28,000 nucleotides of DNA from Asterionellopsis glacialis (Eukaryota; Bacillariophyta; Plagiogrammaphyceae; Rhaphoneidales; Asterionellopsidaceae): the NCBI GenBank assembly GCA_014885115.2, contig WKLE02004176.1:1-28000 (forward strand), in the 5' to 3' direction. This document shows positions 1-9,206 of this stretch, one piece after another. Both the position numbers and the translations under genes were made by a program. The notes below the pieces were generated by a model, which saw only the letters and a list, made by a program, of their open reading frames with translations, was not told the DNA's origin and searched no databases. Positions within the stretch are counted from its first letter, which is position 1. The number at the start of each line of letters is the position of its first letter.

Positions 1-713
1 ATTTTTCGGTGAATACACATCCATGGAGAATTGCCAGATTCTTGCGCTTGAGACCCGAACGTCGATGCAAGCCATCTACATTCTGAGTTATGCAAAACTG
101 GACAATTCCATCATTTATTAGCCGTGTAATTGCTCTATGAGTCAATGTTGGTCTAGCCGATGCAAAATCATTTTCGTGACTGTGGAAGGACTCCATTTCA
201 GAACGTGATCTTTTCTTTAGAGATAATAGTGAATTTGATGTTTCCTTTTCATTATCGCTATTGCAAACGCTACTCTGTTTGCTCTTCTGGTTATCGTTCG
301 CATTTTTTTTCAACTTTTTCTCTCGTTCCCTTTCCAATGTCCAAACTCCCTTTGGACCGCGAAAATCGGAAATACCAGCACCTGTGGAAATGCCAGCCCC
401 TGTCAAAATTACCACATGTTTGGCTTCTTCAATAAGTTTAGCTAACTTCTTTAATTTCAATTCAAGAGCCCTCTTTGAATCACAATACTCAGGTAGACCA
501 CAGACCCCCTTTGAATGGTAATGGTAAATATTTTTAAAAAAGTACGTGCTAAGCTTCAATGATTCATCTGGAGAGGGGAAACACACACGAGGTACCCTAT
601 AAGCACTAGAGACATATTGCAGTCACTATACTAAGAGTTTTGCAAGCATTATTAAGATCTGTACTTACTTTGTTGCTATAAGCCGAAAGACGGGAAGCGT
701 ATCCTGTCGACAT
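1..713 (-). CDS. SIR2-family NAD-dependent deacylase (SIRT6/7-like), 5' part
   Basis: This is a spliced minus-strand gene cut by the left window edge. Exon 1 (713-669) encodes 15 residues, MSTGYASRLSAYSNK. A GT-AG intron (668-509, donor GTAAGT) follows, then exon 2 (508 to beyond 1). Visible sirtuin motifs are CGLPE at about residues 18-22, GAGIS at 52-56, GISDFRG at 60-66, TQNVDGLH at 156-163, and LHG with the catalytic His at 177. The start and the CGLPE junction resemble SIRT6, whose N-terminus has the same pattern. The family removes acyl groups from lysines using NAD, usually on chromatin. A charged insert at roughly residues 72-130 separates the NAD loop from the ARPTLTH helix and is longer than in animal SIRT6. 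The usual Pro of GIPDFRG is Ser here. The zinc cysteines should lie beyond the window. It is divergent from the gene at 1303. Family assignment is strong; the SIRT6 versus SIRT7 subtype is inferred. Confidence 0.9.
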
Positions 714-1302
714 CGAAGACCTTGGTTGATGGATTAGACTATGAAGAGGATTCTGTCTTGGGTTTGCGCTTTTGGCGCTGTTTTTCAATCTTGCTCCGTG
801 TGAAAACCCCTAACAAAAACTGGGGTGAGGAGTGAGGAGTGTTTTTCAATGTTGGCCTCTCGAGCCGATTCAAGCTCGAAGATTCTGAGCGACTGACAGG
901 CGTTAACGTGTAGGAGTCGAAGATGGGAGTGAGGAGCCACATGATTCAAAAAAAAATGATTGATTTTTCTGAATGTTTGATGTTTTTGAGTTGAAGTTGG
1001 ATGGCAAGACGGAAGGTACCGTACGTATGTATGTACGTCCTACTCTGCAAGCACCTCTACCGGAAATCTCGGTCTAGAGAGGATGACGCAAAACCACCTC
1101 GGAGGGAGTCTGCATCGTCGGCACATCATCTCATCCATCAAGAACAAGCAGCTTTTGAAAAAGAATCGCATGGACAGTCATTCATAAATAGCAAGCCTAT
1201 AACTTTAGAGTCTAATTGGATTGTGCCGGTGCAGTGTAAAAAATCAAAGTTTTTAGTAGTTGAAGGCACAAAATAGTTAAGAAAGTTAGCGTCTTTGTAA
1301 CT
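714..1302. promoter_or_regulatory. Shared upstream region of two divergent genes
   Basis: This gap of about 590 bp lies between the sirtuin start (minus) and the DUF501 start (plus), so it presumably holds both promoters. It contains a short TGAGGAG repeat near 826-840, the decamer GTTTTTCAAT at about 780-789 and again at 841-850, and a dense GTAC/ACGT cluster at 1015-1038. I see no convincing TATA box and no further exon. Confidence 0.4.
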
Positions 1303-2022
1303 ATGGGTCTTTCCAACTTTGGTAGGCTGCAAGTGTGGTGCTTCTGCATCCTATCGTTCGTATTCGAATTCCAAGAGACTGGCGCCTTGGTATCACCCCA
1401 ATCTTCAGCTTCAGATCAGAATTTAGTCGAACAACAGCTTGGGTATTTACCGCCCAATTTCTTGCGCGTGTCAGCTTGGACAAGTGATAATTCACCTATT
1501 GCCATTCAGACATACCCTTTACATGGTGGTGCTCCAAGGAGACAAGCCAAGGCAACTGCAACTCCTACACCTGCACTACTTGGAGCTCCCTTACCTACTC
1601 TTTACTGGCTAACTGGTCCTGCAATTTCCCGTGCTATTGCAGAACTTGAGAGGAAAGGCTGTATCGTTGAATTTGAGAAAAGACTAAACAATGAACCATT
1701 GGAAGCTGAAAGGTTTATTTCTTGTCACAAGCAGTACGCAAAGGCGCGATGGAATTCCTTGAAGGAGGAAGATCGTTCTTTACTTACAATGGATAATTCT
1801 TCTATAAAACGAATGCGCAATATGCTAGAATTCTCTGGTGTGGCAGGGACTGATTTTTTATCTCAGCAGTTGGAGGATGGGTCTTTTGTTGCCTCAGTCA
1901 AATGTTTACATGCTCACTACGCACATTATCGAAGCACTTCACCAAATGAGGAAGTACACAATCCAGTTGGATTTTGGATCCACGAAATATTGCAGGAAAA
2001 TTTTCCTGATGTGGTTCTATAG
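1303..2022 (+). CDS. DUF501-family protein with N-terminal signal sequence
   Basis: A 239-residue single-exon ORF beginning at ATG 1303. Residues 1-28 look like a signal peptide: a hydrophobic core VWCFCILSFVF, then ETGA|LVS. A Leu after the cleavage site is tolerated in some diatom plastid presequences, so import to the plastid is possible but not shown. The mature part carries blocks I associate with DUF501: PTLYWLTGP at about 98-106, a Gly-rich GVAGTDF at 179-185, KCLHAHYAHY at 200-209 and NPVG at 220-223. DUF501 is described mainly from bacteria, where it often neighbours cell-division genes; its biochemical role is unknown. Residues 30-95 are poorly conserved and linker-like. Length is plausible for a bacterial domain of about 150 residues plus a targeting leader. 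The family call rests on motif recall. Confidence 0.75.
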   Translation: MGLSNFGRLQVWCFCILSFVFEFQETGALVSPQSSASDQNLVEQQLGYLPPNFLRVSAWTSDNSPIAIQTYPLHGGAPRRQAKATATPTPALLGAPLPTLYWLTGPAISRAIAELERKGCIVEFEKRLNNEPLEAERFISCHKQYAKARWNSLKEEDRSLLTMDNSSIKRMRNMLEFSGVAGTDFLSQQLEDGSFVASVKCLHAHYAHYRSTSPNEEVHNPVGFWIHEILQENFPDVVL

Positions 2023-2465
2023 AAATATCCTGATGCGGATACATTTTGGTTGCATTTGAACGGAATTCAAAGGAATTGCGCTTGTTTATCTTTTAAGTGA
2101 AGGAGTCATGGAAATAGAGTTACTATGCATAGCTGTAACACACCACGTGTTTGATATATGAAACAAATCAGGTAGTCCGGTATTGTCATATCAAATTTCA
2201 ACGTTATTTTTTATGATTTCTAGATAGAACTACTTTCTAGATAGAACTACTTTTTAAAGCATTTTAAGCAAATATAGACGAGACATGCAAATAGTGATTG
2301 CAAGTGTGTAGATGCTGAAAATTTCCATTGGTAGCATTGCGCATGAGCTAAAAATATAAAGACTTCTCCGCAGGATTTCCCTGGTGCAAAATCACGAATG
2401 AAAAATTAAAATAAACTGGAACAAATAAATCTCACATGACACGTACCCCTTACTTTTGGGCCCTG
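2023..2465. other. Gap between convergent genes
   Basis: This AT-rich stretch of 443 bp lies between the stop codons of the DUF501 and CBS genes and should hold both 3' UTRs. A perfect 17-bp direct duplication (unit TCTAGATAGAACTACTT) occupies 2219-2252. No coding potential was seen. Confidence 0.5.
2219..2252. repeat. 17-bp perfect tandem duplication
   Basis: Two head-to-tail copies of TCTAGATAGAACTACTT, at 2219-2235 and 2236-2252, with no mismatch. They lie in the 3' gap between convergent genes and look like a recent replication slippage event. Confidence 0.9.
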
Positions 2466-2909
2466 TCACTGCTGAGCAGGAAGTGCCCTGCCGCTAGTAG
2501 ACACGGAACGATTCCAAGGCCATGCCTTGCTGTCTAGCGAAAGTTCTTTGGCAATGTCAAGCGCGCTGATGATTCCAGCGAACTTTCCATCATCTTTCAC
2601 AACGACAACGTGGTGAATCATATTCTTCTCAAACATGCCCGCGGCAATGTCCCGTGAAGCCCTATCACTCACCGTCTTGAGTTGCTTGGACATGATAGAA
2701 TCAACTTTTGTATCGATTGGAAGACTTTCCTGATAAGCCTTGAGGAGATCAGTCTTGGTAACTAATCCCACTGCATTATCAGTGTCGCCCATGACAACCA
2801 CAGAACCGACGTGCATTTCTAAAATTTTGTTCAACACCATGCTGATGTTATCTGTCACCACACACGTGACGACCTTGTCGCGAGGAGTCATAAATGCAGA
2901 AACAATCAT
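2466..2909 (-). CDS. Small protein of two CBS domains
   Basis: A 147-residue single-exon ORF starting at ATG 2909. Two cystathionine-beta-synthase (CBS) repeats form nearly the whole protein. The first spans about residues 7-62, with the MTPRDKVV entry and VGLVTKTDLLKAY exit. The second spans about 68-130, with IMSKQLKTV entry and FAGIISALDIAKELS exit. Stand-alone CBS pairs bind adenosine nucleotides and act as energy sensors or regulate partner enzymes; no catalytic domain is fused here. The frame is open for about 30 codons upstream of the ATG, back to an in-frame TAG, but holds no earlier ATG. A longer N-terminus made by splicing therefore cannot be excluded. A 15-bp near-perfect duplication lies just 5' of the start (about 2911-2940). 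Transcribed divergently from the SLC4 gene. Confidence 0.85.
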   Translation of the reverse strand: MIVSAFMTPRDKVVTCVVTDNISMVLNKILEMHVGSVVVMGDTDNAVGLVTKTDLLKAYQESLPIDTKVDSIMSKQLKTVSDRASRDIAAGMFEKNMIHHVVVVKDDGKFAGIISALDIAKELSLDSKAWPWNRSVSTSGRALPAQQ

Positions 2910-3484
2910 TGCAAGTTGTGGTGATGCAAGTTGTAGTGATGCGGGAGGAGCAGAACGAAGAAACTTTTTAATGAATCTTTACCCGCTGGGAGTAATGGTA
3001 TCTACTGCTTGTACGTGCCCTAACTTGCATCTTGTTTCCTTGCATTGTATTTCTCTAGTGGGAATGCGAAGGGTTCGCATTTTTAGGCGATCTTGACAAG
3101 ATCTTGATGTCAAATGCTGACACTTCCATCAACCAGGGATTCAAAAAACATCGACGTGGCTGCCCTCCGGTAAGCTGAGCCGCTTTGCGTGATCATGCGC
3201 GACATAAAAACAATATCATTACAATACAGGTAGAAATGACAAATGTTTATGAATCGACGTCATCCTATAATTGATGTGATTCCCCATGACGTTTGATAGA
3301 TAATAAAACTGGTTGAAGATCCAGAATTCGGGGAGTTCTCCTCTCTTACATCTACTGGGGGTGCAATCTTGAAATCTGAAATCTGAATCTTTCGACCTCC
3401 ACCAAAGCTAAAAGGGGTGTCAAGGGTCAAGAGGGTCCCAGTCAACGCCTAAAAGCTGTGTTCTTTGGCAGGACAAAAGCTAAG
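2910..3484. promoter_or_regulatory. Divergent upstream region, CBS gene and SLC4 gene
   Basis: A 575-bp gap between two divergent starts. The right half holds an ACGTCA at 3257-3262 and a TGACGT at 3287-3292, inverted relative to each other, about 195-230 bp before the SLC4 ATG. These match the core of the CO2/cAMP-responsive elements described upstream of a diatom carbonic anhydrase gene. No other gene is visible. Confidence 0.45.
3257..3292 (+). promoter_or_regulatory. Inverted pair of TGACGT-type (bZIP/CCRE-like) elements
   Basis: ACGTCA (3257-3262, inside the palindrome GACGTC) and TGACGT (3287-3292) are separated by 24 bp. TGACGT/ACGTCA is the core of CO2/cAMP-responsive elements known from the Phaeodactylum beta-carbonic anhydrase promoter and is bound by bZIP factors. 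Two hexamers in about 0.6 kb are only mildly unexpected by chance, so function is inferred from the neighbour being a probable bicarbonate transporter. Confidence 0.35.
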
Positions 3485-5480
3485 ATGTTGTTGCTGCGAA
3501 ATCAAGCTCTCGCCTTGGCGGCTTTTGTCGCCTTCTTGTGTACTTCCGTATCCGCATTCTCGACTCCAGCAAGTTCTCTGTCACGTTCTATCACTGCGAA
3601 CAATGTTGCGTTCGCACCCTCATTCAATTCCAAAAGTCGGTCCACCTCTGTGTCGATGAGTGAGGCTGCTACAGCTGCCGGTGACGAAAAATTGTTCGAG
3701 TCATTTGGAAAGGGTATTAAAAGGGACTACAAAGCACGTCTTCCTCTTTATAAGTCTGACATTAAGGATGGGTTGAACAATCAGGTACGGTAAATTTATG
3801 TAATCGCTGGAACAAATACAACAAATCTGATGCATAATTGCTCACTAACTCTTTTTGCATAATCATGGGCATATAGTGCCTAGCTGCGATTCTTTTCTTG
3901 TTCTTTGCTTGTCTTGCACCAGCAGTAGGCTTTGGAGGCTTGTTTGGTGCAGCTACCGATGGAGGTAAGTTTTGGGGCAATTTCATACACAAACTCTTCT
4001 ATCCAGAATTAAACAACATGTCATTCACAAGAATCTTTTTGCATTTCATTTCTTCAAAGCAATTGGAACGATGGAGATGGTTAGGTAAGTGGTTGATGCC
4101 GCTACTATTAATTTTTAATGTTTTGATGGATCGAAAAAATGTATTAATATAATTTTTGTTTGTTTGTTTGGCAGTTCCACCGCACTTTGCGGCTTCATCT
4201 ATTCTATCTTTTCTGCTCAGCCACTCACCATTATTGGTTCCACTGGTCCAGTGTTGGCATTTGTTGCAGTTTTGGCTCAATTTGCAAAGAAGCTGTCACT
4301 CCCATTTCTCCCTCTTTATGCATGGACTGGCCTGTGGACGTCGGGAATTCTACTGTTGTCATCTGTTACGTCTGCATCCAACCTTGTCAAATATTTGACT
4401 CGCTTCACTGATGAAATTTTTTCTGTGCTCATCAGTTCAATCTTTGTCATTGAAGCGGTGTCCGATATTGGAAGGACTTTTGCTTCGCCTGCATCAACTT
4501 TCACGAAAGCTCTTTTGACCATGACACTAGCACTTGTCACCTTCTCCGTGGCAACAACCCTCAAGGGACTTCGAAAAACTGTCTATTTTACCAAGAGAAT
4601 TCGTGACAATCTCTCCAACTTTGCCCCTACAATTGGTGTGGTTACAGCCACTTTGATTGCTCGGTGGGCACGATTAACACAGGGTGTTGCCACAGCTGGT
4701 CTACCGTCTCTAAATCTCCCTCTCACCTTTGGTACTACGTCTGGAAGGCCTTGGCTTGTGCCATTGACCGATTTACCTGTTTGGGCCCGCTGGGGTGCAT
4801 TTGTACCTGCTCTTATGGCGACAGTCCTCCTCTTTTTAGACCAAAACATTACTGTTCGTGTTGTCAATAACCCTAGCTATAAGATGAAGAAGGGCCGTAG
4901 AGAAGGGAGCGTCCTCGATGGTATGCATGCCGATATGCTTGTGATTGGCATTTTAACTGGTTTTACCTCTATTGTTGGTCTACCCTGGCTCGTAGCTGCA
5001 ACTGTGCGAAGTATTTCTCATGTTCGTGCTTTGTCAAAATTTGATAAGGATGGAAAAATTGAAGGGACCATCGAACAGCGTGTGACTGGCATGTCTATCC
5101 ACACTTTAATCGGATGTTGTGTTCTTTTCGCCAAACCTCGTAAGTTGTTGACTCAGATTCCTCTTCCTGTATTAATGGGGTTGTTTATGTACCTTGGAAC
5201 ATCAGCTCTTCCTGGAAATGAAATGTGGGAACGCATCTTGGGTTTTTTTAAAGACAAGTCTATTTCACCCAAACAGAGGTGGGACAAGGTACCAAACAAG
5301 ACCGTGAACTTATTCACTGCAATTCAAGTTGCATGTCTCGGCGCAATGTTTTGGGTGAAAGAGAGCCCTGTTGGAGTTCTTTTCCCAATTGTGATTGCGA
5401 TGCTTGCCCCTCTTCGTTTTGGATTAACGAAAATGGGCGTTATCAGCGAGGAAGATATGGAGATTCTCGATGAAGAGTGA
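3485..5480 (+). CDS. SLC4-family (bicarbonate) transporter with plastid-type presequence
   Basis: Four exons: 3485-3784, 3877-3964, 4060-4084 (25 nt) and 4175-5480, joined by GT-AG introns, giving 572 residues. Splicing restores the family core: FACLAPAVGFGG in exon 2, the microexon reading IGTMEMV, then STALCG and QPLTIIGSTGPVLAF in exon 4, followed by RFTDEIFSVLIS. These are the anion-site and helix signatures of SLC4 transporters, closest in wording to the bicarbonate cotransporter branch. Residues 1-24 are a signal peptide ending SVSA|F25, matching the diatom ASAF import motif; Ser/Thr-rich residues 25-60 resemble a transit peptide. The long cytosolic N-domain of animal SLC4 proteins is absent. 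The likely role is moving HCO3- across a plastid envelope membrane in the carbon-concentrating mechanism. Substrate and membrane are inferred; borate or another anion remains possible. Confidence 0.9.
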
Positions 5481-5491
5481 AGAGGGTTGAT

Positions 5492-5511
5492 TCAATTGCA
5501 CGTGCAATTGA
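5492..5511. repeat. 20-bp perfect palindrome centred on CACGTG
   Basis: TCAATTGCACGTGCAATTGA is identical on both strands. It begins 12 nt after the SLC4 stop codon. It could be a hairpin in the 3' UTR or a bHLH/bZIP-type site; it also sits near the 3' end of the convergent LIN37-like gene. The rest of 5481-5699 shows no gene. Confidence 0.8.
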
Positions 5512-5699
5512 TTAACTTGTGATTTCATTTTAGGGAAGCATTCTGGGGCATTCCAAACGTTACAGAGAATATCTGCCGAAGAAAATGTCAATTTATAGCG
5601 GTAAAGCACACAATGTGCCAAAAACCTATAATTTTTTGTTAAATATCTACAATTCTATTGTCATTTTTGTCAGTCATCCATTAGGAATTATTCATGATC

Positions 5700-8249
5700 T
5701 CATAAAGTATTCTGAGGAGCAGGAGGTAAGAAAATACCCAGGCTCTTCAGACGCTTCATAGCGTGGGCGTCTCTTTTGGTCCGTTCTTTTCGCTTTTCCC
5801 TCTTGATCCGTTTTGCCTTTCTGATGATTTTGCATCGCAATGACTCAATTGTTATTTCATCCTTTTTGGCTTCATCGACTTTAGCGAAGACGTCGCAAGG
5901 CAATAGCTTCCTCTTTTTTGTCTTCCTTGCGTCCGCAATTTGCACTTGGCATCTGACTGATGGCAGTGGTACATAGTCTAGTAAATTAATCTCTTGAGGT
6001 GGGATTTGTCTATATGGGTCGTCCTGAACCCATGCACGCAAAAGAGAATAGAAAGATGTGTCCGGTGGAAAATTATCAAAGTTTATCCTCCGATCTAGGA
6101 TATGGAAAATTGCTGACGCATTTTCTGGTATCCCATTTTCGATTTCCTCTGGTGTTATTTTTGGGGCGTTTGTTTTTGCAGACTGGGTTTTATGTGAGTA
6201 GTGATGGCCCAACGGGTTGTTGCCCTTGTCTGTTTGTGAAATACTCGTTGAACGAACGGTTTTTACCGAAGCATTCATGCCAGGGGCTGTCGATTGAATT
6301 TCAGGCGCATTTGATTGAGTTGGTGTGGTGAGAATTGGAGCCCTTGTTGAACTTCCTGAAATTGTCGGTTGCGTACTAGTAGCTTGTTCTTTACTCGAGG
6401 AAAATATGTGTGAAGGGAGTTTAGACCCAGCTGTATCTGGCAATGGCGTTGCGATCGGAACGAAATTATTACTGTCGCCGTTGTTTCCTGTGTAAGAAGC
6501 AACTCCTTTTGGTTGCTCAAAAAAAAATTGCGCGCAATCAGCAGGCCTTGCTACTGTTGTGGGATGATTTGACGAGAAGGAATTGTTAATCTCGTGCGAT
6601 CCTGCGTTGCCGGGTCCCATATTCTTGATACCCAATTTTTGTGCGACTTCGTCAGATACGCTTTTCTGCTTCACTAAATGAGCTTGACCAATATGGTTAA
6701 TCTTATCGGTGACCGATTTTGGCTGATTTTTTCCGACGTCTGTTGAACCTTTTTTTGCTGCCGGAGCACCGGTTATGCTGTCAGAAGGTTCGGCGCTGAT
6801 TTGCGACGTTGAAGCTTTAATAGATTTATATACACTCTTAAAGTATCTTGTGTTTGGTGCAGATTTGACTGTAGTCGATGTCCTCAACGATGCCGATTTC
6901 GATGTGGATGTGTCGATCACTGGTGTGGTGTTAGATTTATGCATGTCATTTTTTTCTCGTGTCATATCCACTGCATCATGAACCACGATAGATTTTCCTT
7001 GTGATGATGAAGGTCCAATTGTCATTTTTAGATTTGGGTCTTCAAACGTGCCAATGTCTTCTTTGAATCCATGATTTCTGGGTGCAACTGGAATACAATG
7101 TGAATTTTTCTGTGACTTGGAACCACCCAATGTGCCACTATTTGGCCCAGACTTCGGCTTTGAATTTGAAATAGTCTTTTTCGGTTTATTGGTAAACGCG
7201 GGGCTCTTTGTAGACTGAGCCTCGGTTGGTGTTTTTGATACGGGCCAAGTTTTAGCCCTACTTGTCTTCACCTCCTGCGCACTTCCCACAGAAGATGATC
7301 TAGATGCAATATTTCCGGACAAGAATTGCGTGGTTGGAGCTGAATATCTTGACGTAACAAGATTAGTTGAAGTTATCATGTTTCTGTTTTGTAATGTAGC
7401 ACCATCGGCCGATTTCACACCTTGGAGAACTGCTGCCATGTTCACTTTTAAAGGAATTGATGTGCCCGATCCCGTGATACTTGGTCCTGGAAACTGCGCC
7501 ACTGAAGGAGCGAATCCTTTGGCATTTCTATCTGCAACAACTCGTTTTGAAACTCTGGGTGACTTGGATAAATCAATGGATTTAACATCTCTTTGTGTCA
7601 TCGGGATATTTTGCAAACTGCTGGGAGGCTGGGAGTTCGACGTCGGGCTTTGTCGGGGAGATGGTACAGAAATGGCCGCTGGTGTCAGTGATGATATTTG
7701 TAGGTTTGGATCTACATTCAATGCTGCAGTCAACGAAACTCCTGGAAAAGTTGGATTGGCATATACAGCATGCGATATTGGGAGTGCATATGTGTTGCCT
7801 CTCGCGTCGCTAATGTTGTGTATGTGGACTGGTGCGGACGGGAAAATTGTAGGTGCAAAAGTGCTGCCTGCAATACCTTTTTTTTGTTCACTTTGAACAA
7901 AGTTGTTTGCAATTGCTACTGCTGGTCGGGCCTGCTCTGTCGGGTTTGAGAGCAATGTTCTATCAGAGTTTTGATGATGAGTTGTCTGTTGTGGTGAACT
8001 TAAAGGATTCGAAACCCCGATAATAGCAAAAGAAGGTTGAGGCAGCACTGCTATAGACAATGCCGCAGGCCAGTTTGTTATTTCCGGTTTCATCCCTCCT
8101 TGTCCTGTAGGAGGCACGAGACCGCCGTTCATAGCCGATCTCTGCTCTCCAGGTTGATTTAAAGACGAGGCTTCAAAGGCTGACATCTCTTCGCGATTTT
8201 TCTCGTCAATGTCCGACTCGTCAACTAATTTGCTTTGACCGAATGGCAT
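5700..8249 (-). CDS. LIN37-like protein (putative DREAM/MuvB complex subunit)
   Basis: A single-exon ORF of 849 residues from ATG 8249. Residues 1-700 are low-complexity, rich in Ser, Thr, Pro, Asn and Gln, and look disordered. The C-terminus is different. Residues about 717-745 read ILDRRINFDNFPP, then SLLRAWVQDDP, which aligns with the LIN37 core of animals (LFDR...DL..F...T.LY...RAW....P). A strongly basic helix follows at about 795-838. LIN37 is a non-enzymatic subunit of the MuvB core, which with E2F/DP and Rb proteins or B-Myb represses or activates cell-cycle genes. The protein is much longer than animal LIN37 (about 250 residues) owing to the N-terminal extension. The C-terminal match is clear by eye but short; no other domain was recognised. 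Confidence 0.7.
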   Translation of the reverse strand: MPFGQSKLVDESDIDEKNREEMSAFEASSLNQPGEQRSAMNGGLVPPTGQGGMKPEITNWPAALSIAVLPQPSFAIIGVSNPLSSPQQTTHHQNSDRTLLSNPTEQARPAVAIANNFVQSEQKKGIAGSTFAPTIFPSAPVHIHNISDARGNTYALPISHAVYANPTFPGVSLTAALNVDPNLQISSLTPAAISVPSPRQSPTSNSQPPSSLQNIPMTQRDVKSIDLSKSPRVSKRVVADRNAKGFAPSVAQFPGPSITGSGTSIPLKVNMAAVLQGVKSADGATLQNRNMITSTNLVTSRYSAPTTQFLSGNIASRSSSVGSAQEVKTSRAKTWPVSKTPTEAQSTKSPAFTNKPKKTISNSKPKSGPNSGTLGGSKSQKNSHCIPVAPRNHGFKEDIGTFEDPNLKMTIGPSSSQGKSIVVHDAVDMTREKNDMHKSNTTPVIDTSTSKSASLRTSTTVKSAPNTRYFKSVYKSIKASTSQISAEPSDSITGAPAAKKGSTDVGKNQPKSVTDKINHIGQAHLVKQKSVSDEVAQKLGIKNMGPGNAGSHEINNSFSSNHPTTVARPADCAQFFFEQPKGVASYTGNNGDSNNFVPIATPLPDTAGSKLPSHIFSSSKEQATSTQPTISGSSTRAPILTTPTQSNAPEIQSTAPGMNASVKTVRSTSISQTDKGNNPLGHHYSHKTQSAKTNAPKITPEEIENGIPENASAIFHILDRRINFDNFPPDTSFYSLLRAWVQDDPYRQIPPQEINLLDYVPLPSVRCQVQIADARKTKKRKLLPCDVFAKVDEAKKDEITIESLRCKIIRKAKRIKREKRKERTKRDAHAMKRLKSLGIFLPPAPQNTL

Positions 8250-8417
8250 GATTCGACAATGTCTCTCTCCATTTCTAGATGGGTTTTGGGACCCAAACTA
8301 CTATTCACTGAAGAATGCGGTCGTGCTTTGGCTTGGAACCTCTTCCTTACGGATATGTTCAGATTTCTCAAATCACTACAAAAGCCTTCTCGCAACAGCT
8401 TCTGTATGCGTTTCGTG

Positions 8418-8520
8418 CGGACTAGTCTACTAACTAGTCCGAACTATCCTAGGACTAGGAACTAGTTGTAGAAGGATCCTCCCTAGAGAGAGCTACTTTT
8501 TAGGACTAGACGAGCTCTGC
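8418..8520. repeat. CTAG-rich palindromic tract
   Basis: Contains a perfect hairpin with 9-bp arms, CGGACTAGT at 8418-8426 and ACTAGTCCG at 8433-8441, separated by 6 nt. It also has TCCTAGGA at 8448-8455 and further CTAG units through about 8510. Lies about 170 bp upstream of the LIN37-like start. Confidence 0.75.
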
Positions 8521-9158
8521 TGGAGCACTGGTTCTTAGGGCCTCTTCGGAGTCCTCCAGAGACCAGAGAGTGATTCGTTCATGCTGTAGCAGAGCCAGGA
8601 CGGATGCTTTCAGGCGCCAAAGCAGATGGCAAAAATTTTTTTACTACAACCCAGTTGAAGCATAAAAATAATATAGGTAGTGGAAATCGACGTACAAGAT
8701 GTACAGTCGTGAAGGACTGAGGAAAAAACCATTGCCTGGGGCAGTAGTGCATGAGTCACACACGTTTCGGGATACGAAAGTTTGTTCAGGGACAAAATCT
8801 ATCAAAGAAATATCTTAAGGAAAGATAAGTACATCAATATCTATACTGATTAAATCGTCTCGATAAGAGTAAGACTAGATACATATTTTTTGTTTAGCTC
8901 ATCTCGGTGAGGGGGGTTATGGTACTTGACATATTTAGCAAATTGATACACATCATATTTAATGATTCTTTTGTATTACTGGAGTATATTTTTAAAAACA
9001 TGTCGTAAACTATTCAAAAAGCCTCTTATTTCGTCGATCTCCCTAAGTACTAAATGGGAATACCATGTGTATTGTATGTACTGCCCGTATGTTGATCAGT
9101 ACAGTTTTCTTTCTACAGCTCATAATCCAGAGAAGCAACTATAAGATGTATAATACGA

Positions 9159-9206
9159 GTTGTTGTTGTTGTTAACTCGGTCTCCAGTTGTTGTTGTTGT
9201 TGTTGT
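9159..9206. repeat. Two (GTT)n microsatellite tracts
   Basis: Runs of GTT of five to seven units at about 9159-9174 and 9187-9206, separated by a short unique spacer containing AACTCGGTCTCC. Intergenic. Confidence 0.85.

Noticed and set aside
160..521. Two overlapping plus-strand open frames of about 90 codons
   Set aside because: They are antisense to the sirtuin catalytic exon, which has unmistakable family motifs on the minus strand.
7330..7896. 188-codon plus-strand open frame
   Set aside because: It lies antisense within the LIN37-like gene and has no recognisable content.
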